Assembly (NCBI GenBank): GCA_013289855.1
Contig: JABCZD010000005.1
Location: forward strand, 372,001 to 436,000
Direction of reading: 5' to 3'
DNA length: 64,000 bases
Origin: Acidobacteriota bacterium
Lineage (GTDB): Bacteria > Acidobacteriota > Terriglobia > Acidiferrales > UBA7541
Part shown: in pieces, positions 43,924-52,040 of the stretch
Position numbering within the stretch: position 1 is the stretch's first letter
Layout: every line of letters begins with the position of its first letter
Translations under genes and position numbers: made by a program
Notes under the pieces: model-generated
Database searches by the model: none
What the model was told of the DNA's origin: nothing
What the model saw: the letters and a program-made list of their open reading frames with translations, nothing else

Positions 43924-45035
43924 CCGTTGGTGCTAAAGCTCAGCATTTTGTTGCGTTTGCGCTGTTGCTTGTTGCTGCGATTCTTCCCGCTTCCGCGCAA
44001 TCTCGCCGCAAAATCATCATCAATCAGGATTGCTCCGGCCCCGGCGGCAGCAACATGCAGACACTGTTGCTGCTGATCCAATCGCCGCAAGTGGAAGTGC
44101 TGGGTATTACCGTTGTAAGCGGCAATCAGTGGCGCGACGAGGAAGTCGCCCACACCCTGCGTCTGCTCGAAATCATTGGTCGCACGGATATCCCTGTTTT
44201 CCCCGGCGCAGTGTATCCGCTGGTGCGCACCCCCGAGGAAGCCCGCTTATGGCAGGAGCATTACGGTACCGTAGGCTTTGCCGGCGCTTGGGATCCGCGC
44301 TGGTGGCACGAACCGTACGTCATCCCCGCGCTCCCCGAAGGCGCGCCTACTACCAAACCCGCGGCGGAAGATGCCGCGCACTTCCTCATTCGCATGGTGC
44401 ACAAATACCCGCATGAGGTGACCATTTATGAGGGCGGACCGACGACCAATCTGGCCACGGCCATCACCATCGACCCGCAATTTCCGGAGTTGGCGCAAGA
44501 ACTCGTTTTTATGGGCGGCAGTTTGCATCCCGTGACCGACAATCCGGAATTTTCCAACACACCGCGCCACGAATTTAATTTCTGGTTTGACCCGGAAGCC
44601 GCCGACAAAGTCCTTCGCGCCCCATGGAAAAAAATCACCTGCACCTCCGTGGACATTTCCATAAAAACCAAGCTGACGCCGGCGATGATCAAAGAGATTG
44701 CCGCAGCAGGCACGCCCCTGGCGCAATACGTTGCACGCTTCTACCAGCCCGGACTTGGCTCCGACTACATGTGGGACGAACTTGCGGCCGCGGCCTGGAT
44801 CGATCCCACGCTGATCACCAAACGGGACACGGTCTACATGGCCGTGGATATAGAACACGGCGCCGCGTACGGCAACACTTTGACGTGGTCCGCAAAAGAC
44901 AAACCAAAATTGCCGTTAAGGCAGGTGGAAGTTTTAGTCGATCTCGACAACGAAAGATTCAACCGCATGTTTGTCGACTTGATGCGGGCGCCAACCCCAG
45001 CGCCCACCACGGCGGACCGATTGAAAGGGCGATGA
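43917..45035 (+). CDS. Exported nucleoside hydrolase, paralog 1 (altered metal loop)
   Basis: IUNH-type enzyme that splits nucleosides to ribose and base. 372 residues with a signal peptide (FVAFALLLVAAILPASAQ), so it acts outside the cytoplasm. The calcium loop, usually DxDPGxDD, reads INQDCSGPGGSNMQ: both positions that are Asp in paralog 2 (DQDCAGPGGTDMQ, gene at 50836) are Asn here. Other motifs are kept: LGITVVSG, EEVAHTLRLLEIIGRTDIPV, VFMGGS and HEFNFWFDPEAA with a metal Asp. GGAGGGG, the end of the repeat G-tract, lies nine bases before the ATG. Activity may be changed or lost by the Asn substitutions. Confidence 0.9.
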   Translation: MVTVGAKAQHFVAFALLLVAAILPASAQSRRKIIINQDCSGPGGSNMQTLLLLIQSPQVEVLGITVVSGNQWRDEEVAHTLRLLEIIGRTDIPVFPGAVYPLVRTPEEARLWQEHYGTVGFAGAWDPRWWHEPYVIPALPEGAPTTKPAAEDAAHFLIRMVHKYPHEVTIYEGGPTTNLATAITIDPQFPELAQELVFMGGSLHPVTDNPEFSNTPRHEFNFWFDPEAADKVLRAPWKKITCTSVDISIKTKLTPAMIKEIAAAGTPLAQYVARFYQPGLGSDYMWDELAAAAWIDPTLITKRDTVYMAVDIEHGAAYGNTLTWSAKDKPKLPLRQVEVLVDLDNERFNRMFVDLMRAPTPAPTTADRLKGR

Positions 45036-45116
45036 TGAAACGAAAGGAGACGTGGAAGCGAGACGCAATTGGCAGTGGCATTTGCATTTTTCGCGCGGCA
45101 CGTTCCGAGAGGGAAA

Positions 45117-48100
45117 CTAGTCTGGAAGTTGCGACAACTCTTTCTCCGCTTGCGGATTCCCGGGCTGCAGCTTCAGAAGTTCCTGCAGCACCGCGCGGGC
45201 TTTTTGTGGCTCGCCTTCAATGGCACACAGCCGCGCAAGGTTCAGATAGGACTGATCGAATGCCGGCGCGACGCGAATCGATTCCCTAAAAGTTTTCTCG
45301 GCGTCGTCCTGGTGACCCGTGCGCAAATACAGGATGCCCAGATTATTCAGCGCCTCGGGATAGATCGGCCGCGCAACAATCGCTTTTTGCAAAAACTCGT
45401 AAGCATTTCCTGTGTCACCAAGCTGCGCAAAGACCATTCCCAGGCCGTAGTTGGCCTCCGCGTCTTGCGCATCTAGTTCCAGCGCGCGGCGGAACGTGCT
45501 CTTGGCATTTTCCCATTGCTTGCTTTGGCGGTACGCATTTCCCAGATTGTCGATGGCCACGCCATAGTCTGGGTCGGCTTGGAGTGCTTGCTGAAAATTT
45601 GCTAGCGCTGCTTCCGTGCGGCCTTCGCGCGCCGCCAGAATGCCCAGATTGTTCCAGGCCTTCGGCAAAGTGCCGGGGTAGTTCGCATGCAGTTCCGTCG
45701 CGCGCACGAAAGTCTTGCGCGCCTCCATGGATTTTTGCTGCTGCAGATATACGCTGCCCAGTCCGTAGTAGGGTTCCGCTGCGGAAGGATCGTCTTTCAG
45801 GGCCAATTGAAAAAAGTTCTCCGCCGCTGCGAGATATCCGCGCTCGAAAAATACCGCGCCGAAGGAAAGATAGTTGCGGCTAAATTCATAGTTGTCGCTG
45901 ACGCCGACGAAGGGTAGCGCTTTCGCTAGGCGTTGCGCGAGAGTTTGGGGAATATTGTGGATGTCTTGCTCCAGATGATCTGGCGCCACGACGCCTTGAT
46001 CAATCTTCACAATCGCGCCTTGTTCATCGATAAGAAAGGCTGTGGGAAGCGGCATGTCGCGATGGCGGTCGAAAAGAGAGCGAAACAACAGATTGTAAGT
46101 GCCCAACAGATCAGGCGTCGCGCGCAGCACAGGAAAAGGCAGCCGGCGAATTGTATCCGTCACCGTACTGGATGCGGGGCCTTCACCTTCGTCTGCAATT
46201 ATCGCCAGCAGTTGCATTCCGGCGCCGCTCCATTGCGGCTGGCTCCTTTGAAAATTCTGCAAATCCTGTTGGCAGCGCAAGGCGGCGGCAAAAAAATACA
46301 GCAGCACTGGCTTGCCGCGGAATTGCGATAGCGTTTGGAGTTCGCCGTCGAGATCGGGGGCGGAAAAATCTGGGGCTGCGATGGGGATCAGGAGCCAGGT
46401 GCTCGCGGAGTCTGGGCGTTCGGGGATTTCCGCAGCGTAGGGCAATCCCTTTGCCGTGGTCGACGCAATTTGCGGCGCGCGCGCAGCAACGACGCGGAAT
46501 GGCTCTACAAGAGAAGGCGGAGAGCCTTCTTCCACGAGGATACGGTGATTGATCGGCAAATCGCTTAATGTTTGCACCAATCCGCTGGGCCAGCGAATGG
46601 AAGCTTTTACAGTGGATTTTTGATCGCGCAAACCGAAGAAAAGCTCCTTGCTGTGCTGCGCAAGAAATCCCGAGCCAGCCTCCACGAAGAGCGTCTGGCT
46701 GCGCATGTCGGCTTGGACGGTTACGGCGGCGCCGATGGCATCGCGATTGCTCTTTTTCCCTTGCAGGCGAAAGACAATCGCAGGCGCGAGTTCCGGCAAG
46801 ACATTTTTCAGCAGCCGGATTTGCGGCGCACTGCGATTTTTCAGCAATACTTCGACTCTGCCGTCGTGGTCGAAATCGGCGAGCGCAAAGGTTCTGCTGT
46901 CTTCGATGAAATCTAGACCGACAATTCCGGAAACATCGGAAAAAGTTCCGTCGCGGTTATTCAGGTAAAAAATATTTCGTTCGAAGCCGCTCCAGGTTCC
47001 GTCCGCACGAAGCAATTCGTTAATGGCGTTCCAGCCGAGCTCGTAAGCGCGGGTCGGATGCGAAGTGTCCGGTGAATTGGCAACCACTTGCCGCCAGAAA
47101 AAACTATTGAGATCTTCGCGGCCGTCCAGGGTGCGCGGGCCGGTGATCATGCCGTTGGCAATGTAAAGATCCGCGAAACCATCGTGATCGAAATCCCAGG
47201 CGTCGCTGGACCAGGCCCAGCGGCCGATGGCGGTTCCAGAATGCGCCGTGTCGTCGGCGAACTTGTCATCGCCCAAATTGCGGAAAAGCGAATCTCCCAT
47301 GGCGTGCTTACCATAAAGCGCGCGGACTTCTTCGCTGAGGTTCTTCTGGAAGGGTTTCTGCTCGGAAATGCGCAGGCCCGCGGCGGTCCACATGTCGGCG
47401 ACGTAGAGATCGGGCTTTCCATCGCTGTCGAAGTCGCGCCAGGAAACACTCATGCCCGCGCCAATATCTTCGACGCCGGCTTGCGCGGCGATATCGGTGA
47501 AGGTGCCGTCGCCATTGTTGCGATAGAGATTCTTGCGGCCAAAATCGTTGGCAACGTAGAGGTCCGGCCAGGCATTGCCGTTCGAATCTCCCCAGGCGCA
47601 ACAAAAGCTGAAGCGATTGTTGTTAACGCTAAGGCCGGATTCCTGCGTGACGTCGCGAAACGTGCAGTCGCGCTGATTGCGCATCAGAAAATTCGGCGGG
47701 CCATTTTCAGCGTCGAAGTACGGACAAGGATAGCGATACTGATCGCTGCCCTGATAGAAGGAGTACAGGCAAAAGTAGATGTCCAGCCAGCCGTCGCGAT
47801 CGTAATCGGCGACGGCAGCGCCGGTGAAGGTGCCTTGCGGAGGATTTGCAAACTGAAATGCGCCGGGCTTTTGTTGGAATTTCCCATCACCCTGATTCAT
47901 GAAGAGCAGCGGACCACTAGCGTGCACAACGATTAAATCCTGGCGGCCGTCATTGTCGATGTCGGCGAAAAGCGCGCACGCGGTGTTGTCCAGCAGGCCG
48001 ACGCCGGACTGCGCGGTGACGTCGGCGAAGGTGCCATCGCCGCGATTGCGGTAGAGACGATTTGGAAGACCGGCGGGCTGGCAGATATAGAGATCGTCAA

Positions 48101-48989
48101 AACCGTCGCCGTCGATATCGCCGACGGACGCGCCGTTGTGGCCGTAGATGTCTATGCCGCACGCGCCGTCGAGGACGGTGCGCCAGTAATCGGTGCCGGG
48201 ACGAAATTGCTGCGTGAAAGAGGCGTCGCCGGCGAAGGCTTGCGGCGCAGTATCTTCAAATACGGGAGCGAGAGAGCGACTGCGCGTCTCGCCGAGAGTT
48301 GTCCAGCTGCGCACCTTCAGTTCGCCGGAGGCAAACATTTCCCATTCGAGATCCCAATCACCAACGCGCTGCTCCCGGAAAAACCCGGCGCCAGTGCCAA
48401 CCAATTCATAACGTACGCGCGTCTCGAACACAGTTGGAATAGGGGAAGACGTGATTTGGGAAGATTTTGCGCGAATACTGGTCACCTGAAATTCCGCGGT
48501 GAACAACTGTGAGAAGACCGCTAGCGAGGAATGCCATTCTTTCAAAAAAGCTTCTGAGGGCAGCGACGTAGCGTCTGCGAATTTCAGGCGCGCTACCTTT
48601 AGAAAAGAGTCAGGCCGCGCCGGCGATGAAAGAATAGGCACAAGCGAACAACCCAAGAAGTTGTGGTGCAGCACTTTGCGAAGAGCGCCGGTGTTTTGCG
48701 GCGAGGCAAGAAGCTCGGCGGTCCATTCGCGCAAGACCTCCGCAATCTGATGGTGAACTTTTTCCGTGAGGAAGCCATCGAGGCCTGGCTGGACGTATTT
48801 GAGGATACTGTCGAGCTCGCGGGTGCCCTGATAGTGCGGGTGCAGATGATATTCGGCGGCCTGCGGGGGATTCGGGCCCGCGAAGAAGAGTGGTGAAGGC
48901 AGAAAGTGGAGGCCGGCGGGAAGAAATGCAAAAGAAGATGCGCCCTGGCCAAGCTGAAGAAGAAGTTTGCGTCTACGGAGGTCGACCAA
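45117..48989 (-). CDS. Exported FG-GAP (CRTAC1-like) / UnbV / redoxin / TPR fusion protein
   Basis: 1290 residues from TTG 48987-48989; no better in-frame start was found. The N-terminus LRRRKLLLQLGQGASSFAFL resembles a twin-arginine signal. Domains in order: a ~250-residue unassigned region; FG-GAP/VCBS beta-propeller repeats with Ca-type loops (GDIDGDGFDDLYI, DIDNDGRQDLIV, DYDRDGWLDIYF; ~290-710); an ASPIC/UnbV domain (SNRDAIGAAVTVQADMRSQT, ~740); a redoxin-like domain (APDFSAPDLDGELQTLSQFR, ~880-1000) with a single Cys in AAALRCQQDL where thioredoxins have CxxC; and about eight TPRs (~1030-1290). It is convergent with paralog 1 of the nucleoside hydrolases. Function unknown. Confidence 0.88.
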   Translation of the reverse strand: MVDLRRRKLLLQLGQGASSFAFLPAGLHFLPSPLFFAGPNPPQAAEYHLHPHYQGTRELDSILKYVQPGLDGFLTEKVHHQIAEVLREWTAELLASPQNTGALRKVLHHNFLGCSLVPILSSPARPDSFLKVARLKFADATSLPSEAFLKEWHSSLAVFSQLFTAEFQVTSIRAKSSQITSSPIPTVFETRVRYELVGTGAGFFREQRVGDWDLEWEMFASGELKVRSWTTLGETRSRSLAPVFEDTAPQAFAGDASFTQQFRPGTDYWRTVLDGACGIDIYGHNGASVGDIDGDGFDDLYICQPAGLPNRLYRNRGDGTFADVTAQSGVGLLDNTACALFADIDNDGRQDLIVVHASGPLLFMNQGDGKFQQKPGAFQFANPPQGTFTGAAVADYDRDGWLDIYFCLYSFYQGSDQYRYPCPYFDAENGPPNFLMRNQRDCTFRDVTQESGLSVNNNRFSFCCAWGDSNGNAWPDLYVANDFGRKNLYRNNGDGTFTDIAAQAGVEDIGAGMSVSWRDFDSDGKPDLYVADMWTAAGLRISEQKPFQKNLSEEVRALYGKHAMGDSLFRNLGDDKFADDTAHSGTAIGRWAWSSDAWDFDHDGFADLYIANGMITGPRTLDGREDLNSFFWRQVVANSPDTSHPTRAYELGWNAINELLRADGTWSGFERNIFYLNNRDGTFSDVSGIVGLDFIEDSRTFALADFDHDGRVEVLLKNRSAPQIRLLKNVLPELAPAIVFRLQGKKSNRDAIGAAVTVQADMRSQTLFVEAGSGFLAQHSKELFFGLRDQKSTVKASIRWPSGLVQTLSDLPINHRILVEEGSPPSLVEPFRVVAARAPQIASTTAKGLPYAAEIPERPDSASTWLLIPIAAPDFSAPDLDGELQTLSQFRGKPVLLYFFAAALRCQQDLQNFQRSQPQWSGAGMQLLAIIADEGEGPASSTVTDTIRRLPFPVLRATPDLLGTYNLLFRSLFDRHRDMPLPTAFLIDEQGAIVKIDQGVVAPDHLEQDIHNIPQTLAQRLAKALPFVGVSDNYEFSRNYLSFGAVFFERGYLAAAENFFQLALKDDPSAAEPYYGLGSVYLQQQKSMEARKTFVRATELHANYPGTLPKAWNNLGILAAREGRTEAALANFQQALQADPDYGVAIDNLGNAYRQSKQWENAKSTFRRALELDAQDAEANYGLGMVFAQLGDTGNAYEFLQKAIVARPIYPEALNNLGILYLRTGHQDDAEKTFRESIRVAPAFDQSYLNLARLCAIEGEPQKARAVLQELLKLQPGNPQAEKELSQLPD

Positions 48990-49106
48990 TGGATGCTTCT
49001 TGCCGTGTTTACGCAGCGCAACGCCCCCAGTATTTTTGCATCTCAGGATTGAAAACGTAGCACCTGCGCGAGAAGGGCGTCAAGAATTGACGCGTCGATC
49101 CGCGGT

Positions 49107-49808
49107 TTACGCGTCAGATTGTGTTCGAGGCAATTTCTCCGCCCATGTTGCTGTGGTTTCCGCCAACTCTCGCAACACTTCCGCGTCGTTTCTGCCGGAG
49201 CTCTTCAGCACATGAAAGGAATGGTCGGCCGTTTCAATGATGTGCAACGTCGCTCGCGGTCCTAGTTCCGCACACACGGGACGCAATAACTTAAGATCGG
49301 CAAAAGTGTCGCGCGTGCCTTGAAGGAAAAGCATCGGCATTCTGACCTTGGCCAGATGCTCCGCACGTTTCGTACCAGGGCGATTGGGCGGGTGCAGTGG
49401 GAATCCGAAGAACACTAGTCCTTTGACTGTTTGGAGCACGCCTTCTGCAGCGGCTTGCGAAGTCATGCGTCCTCCCATGGACTTGCCTCCTGCCAGCAAG
49501 GGCAAGTCAGCAGCAACTTGTGTCGCCGCGCGTATCGCAGCCACGACGGTGGCCGTCAGTACCACTGGTGCGTTGGGAACGCGTCGCTGCTCCTGCATGT
49601 ACGGAAACTGATAACGCAACGTGGCGATGTTCACGGCTGCCAATTCGTCGGCTAGCTGCTCCAGGAACGGGTGGTGCATCCCAGCGCCCGCGCCATGCGC
49701 CAGCACAAGAAGTTGCCGCGCATTGGGCGGCCTCAGCAGGAGCGCCGAAACTTCGCACGAAGCTTCGCGCCCCTCCACCGCGAATTGCAGTTGTTCGCTT
49801 ACGGCCAT
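49107..49808 (-). CDS. Alpha/beta hydrolase (dienelactone hydrolase-like, KANL3/Tex30 type)
   Basis: 233 residues. VLAHGAGAGMHHPFLEQLAD forms the oxyanion loop, LLAGGKSMGGRMTSQAAA is the nucleophile elbow (Ser), LFLQGTRDTFADLKLL carries the acid, and IIETADHSFHVL the histidine. This is the bacterial branch often named alpha/beta family hydrolase, with no signal peptide; substrates are unknown. It is divergent from the DUF1778-GNAT operon. The start at ATG 49806-49808 is the only reasonable one. Confidence 0.88.
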   Translation of the reverse strand: MAVSEQLQFAVEGREASCEVSALLLRPPNARQLLVLAHGAGAGMHHPFLEQLADELAAVNIATLRYQFPYMQEQRRVPNAPVVLTATVVAAIRAATQVAADLPLLAGGKSMGGRMTSQAAAEGVLQTVKGLVFFGFPLHPPNRPGTKRAEHLAKVRMPMLFLQGTRDTFADLKLLRPVCAELGPRATLHIIETADHSFHVLKSSGRNDAEVLRELAETTATWAEKLPRTQSDA

Positions 49809-49955
49809 TTCACCGCGATTCTAGCAGAACGATTTCCTGCGGCGGCGCGGCAACCTTCTCGAGGTCTCCACTCAACACATTCCTTGATAGCGCTGCTGAG
49901 CTCCTAACTAGGTTTTTCGACGACGAATCGAGGTATGACGAAAGGTTCGGTCATA

Positions 49956-49984
49956 TTGTAATGACGTCGTCATTACGATATACT
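49956..49984 (+). promoter_or_regulatory. Promoter with overlapping palindromic operator of the DUF1778-GNAT operon
   Basis: -35 TTGTAA (49956-49961), 17-base spacer, -10 TATACT (49979-49984). The perfect inverted repeat GTAATGAC-GTC-GTCATTAC (49958-49976) covers the -35 and most of the spacer. An antitoxin bound there would block polymerase, the usual autoregulation of such operons. Confidence 0.75.
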
Positions 49985-50014
49985 GAGCTGACCTTACGGC
50001 GCGGAGAAGACCTC

Positions 50015-50302
50015 ATGGCGAATTCAGTAGCGGAAAAGGGCAAGCGCGACACTCTGAACCTGCGGATCAAGCCGGAGCTGCGCGGACTTATTGATCGGGC
50101 CGCTGAGCTGTCCGGCAAAAACCGAACTGACTTTGTGCTGGAAGCCGCGCGCCACGCGGCCGAAGATGCGCTGCTGGACCGCACGGTATTTGTGGTGAGT
50201 CGCAAAGCATACGCCGACTTCGTGAGGCGGCTGGATGCGCCGCCGCGCCCGAACGCCCGGCTGCGCCGCTCATTGCAGACCGTGGCGCCATGGGAGAAAT
50301 AA
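50015..50302 (+). CDS. DUF1778 (TacA-like) antitoxin
   Basis: 95-residue ribbon-helix-helix antitoxin: KRDTLNLRIKPELRGLIDRA, then AELSGKNRTDFVLEAARHAA and the C-terminal tail DRTVFVVSRKAYADFVRRLD that wraps the acetyltransferase toxin. The ATG at 50015 follows GGAGAAGA. It overlaps the toxin gene by 13 bases (ATGGGAGAAATAA), so the two are translationally coupled. It probably binds the palindrome at 49958-49976 with the toxin as co-repressor, as in TacA-TacT and AtaR-AtaT. Confidence 0.92.
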   Translation: MANSVAEKGKRDTLNLRIKPELRGLIDRAAELSGKNRTDFVLEAARHAAEDALLDRTVFVVSRKAYADFVRRLDAPPRPNARLRRSLQTVAPWEK

Positions 50303-50796
50303 GCCGGCTTCAGCCTCCGGAGCCACTTTCGGAACATCACGACTTAGGAGATTTTCGCTCTGGCGAAGCGGCACTTGACGATTGGCTGATGCGCCGGGCG
50401 CGCGCCAATCAGGTGAGTGGCGCGTCGCGCGCGTATGTCGTTTGCGAAGACAAACGCGTGGTCGGGTATTACGCGCTAGCATCCGGAGTGGTAGCGGTAG
50501 AAAGCGCTCCTGGCCGGTTCAGACGGAACATGCCCGACCCCATCCCAGTGATCGTCCTCGCTCGCCTTGCGGTGCATCGCGAATGGCAAGGGCAGGGCAT
50601 TGGACGCGGCTTGTTCCGGGATGCGGCGGGCCGCGTGGCACAAGCGGCGGAAGTAATTGGAATTCGTGGAATCGTAGTTCACGCAATCTCGGAAGATGGG
50701 AAAAGGTTCTATGTGGCGCTGGGCTTCGACGCAAGCCCGCGCGAACCGATGATGCTAATGGTTACGTTGGGCGATGTGCGGGACGCCCTTTCATAA
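50290..50796 (+). CDS. GNAT-family acetyltransferase toxin (TacT/AtaT-like)
   Basis: 168 residues. TacT-type toxins acetylate the amino group of aminoacyl-tRNAs and stop translation. Typical features: LSEHHDLGDFRSGEAALDDW (the start of these toxins, substrate side), VVGYYALASGVV, the acetyl-CoA loop LARLAVHREWQGQGIGRGLF, and the C-terminal FYVALGFDASPREPMMLMVT. The Tyr in KRFYVALGF matches the catalytic tyrosine position. Pairing with a DUF1778 antitoxin makes the assignment firm; the tRNA specificity is unknown. Confidence 0.92.
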   Translation: MGEISRLQPPEPLSEHHDLGDFRSGEAALDDWLMRRARANQVSGASRAYVVCEDKRVVGYYALASGVVAVESAPGRFRRNMPDPIPVIVLARLAVHREWQGQGIGRGLFRDAAGRVAQAAEVIGIRGIVVHAISEDGKRFYVALGFDASPREPMMLMVTLGDVRDALS

Positions 50797-50835
50797 TAGA
50801 ATTCATCGGCAACGAAAACGATGCGAGGCGGGACG

Positions 50836-51945
50836 ATGAGATTTGTTTTGCGCTGGTGTGTGACGGTGACGTTGTGCGGGTTGTGTGTTGCGGCGTTAAG
50901 CGCGCAGACCAAGCGAAAGGTGATTATCGATCAGGATTGCGCCGGGCCGGGTGGGACGGATATGCAGGCCATACTGGCGCTGGTGAATTCGCCGGATACG
51001 GAAGTGCTTGGCATTACAGTGCTCACCGGGGACGCGTGGCGGGACGAAGAGGTAGCGCATACGCTGCGGTTGCTGGAGATCATCGGGCGTACGGATATTC
51101 CAGTGGTGCCGGGAGCAGTGTTCCCACTGGTGAACAGCAAGGAGTTCATCGCCAAGTGGGAAACGTTGTACGGAAAGCTCGTGTACCAGGGAGCTTGGAA
51201 TTTTTCGCGAACGCATCCGGTGCACGGCCCGTACGAAATTCCGCCGATGCCGGAGGGTGCGCCGACGACCCAGCCTGCGACGGAAACGGCGGCGCAATTT
51301 CTGGTGCGCATGGTTAGGAAATATCCGCATGAGGTGACCATCTACGCGGCGGGGCCGATGACGAATTTGGCGCTGGCGATAGCGCTCGATCCGCAATTTC
51401 CGGAGCTGAGCAAAGAGTTGATCGTGATGGGCGGAAGCATCAACCCTCAGACTAACGACCCGGAATTTGCTCTGTCGCCGTCACATGAGTTTAATTTTTG
51501 GATGGACCCGGAGGCCTCGCATGCGGTGCTGCACGCCAAGTGGCCGCGCGTGGTGGTGACCACGGTGGATATTTCGGTGAAGACGCGCATGGAGAAGGAG
51601 TTGATCGAGCAGGTGAGGAAGAGTCCCGAGCCCGCGGCGCAATATGTGGCGAAATACGCGGAAGCGAATTATTTGTGGGATGAGCTGGCGGCCGTGGCGT
51701 GGCTGGATCCTTCGATCATTACGAAGTCGCGGAAATTGTATTTGGACGTGAATACGGATAAGGGCGCGGGATATGGAAATACGCTGGTGTGGAGTGCGGG
51801 CCATCAGCCGGGTTTGGGAGAAGTGCTCGCGGAAGTGCAAGACGATTTGGATAAGGCGAAATTCTATAAAGAGTATGTAGAATTGCTGTCGCGACCAACT
51901 CCAAGGGCGCCAAAGGCGATCGGGGCAGCGGCGGCGAAGCCCTGA
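50836..51945 (+). CDS. Exported nucleoside hydrolase, paralog 2
   Basis: 369 residues from ATG 50836, with GAGG seven bases upstream (an in-frame ATG at 50821 lacks one). The signal peptide is RFVLRWCVTVTLCGLCVAAL. Related to paralog 1 over its whole length: IIDQDCAGPGGTDMQAILAL, LGITVLTGDAWRDEEVAHTL, EFNFWMDPEAS and WDELAAVAWLDP. Here the metal-loop aspartates are retained, so this copy looks catalytically competent. It follows the toxin gene by 39 bases on the same strand, but its different role suggests accidental proximity. The GPGG insertion in the loop distinguishes both copies from classical IUNH enzymes. Confidence 0.92.
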   Translation: MRFVLRWCVTVTLCGLCVAALSAQTKRKVIIDQDCAGPGGTDMQAILALVNSPDTEVLGITVLTGDAWRDEEVAHTLRLLEIIGRTDIPVVPGAVFPLVNSKEFIAKWETLYGKLVYQGAWNFSRTHPVHGPYEIPPMPEGAPTTQPATETAAQFLVRMVRKYPHEVTIYAAGPMTNLALAIALDPQFPELSKELIVMGGSINPQTNDPEFALSPSHEFNFWMDPEASHAVLHAKWPRVVVTTVDISVKTRMEKELIEQVRKSPEPAAQYVAKYAEANYLWDELAAVAWLDPSIITKSRKLYLDVNTDKGAGYGNTLVWSAGHQPGLGEVLAEVQDDLDKAKFYKEYVELLSRPTPRAPKAIGAAAAKP

Positions 51946-52040
51946 CAGCGATGCGACGGCGAAAGAGCGTTCTTGTCAGCCGTGTTCGAAGCGTATGCTT
52001 GTAGGATAAATCTGTAAGGTGTGAAGGAAGGACAAGACAC

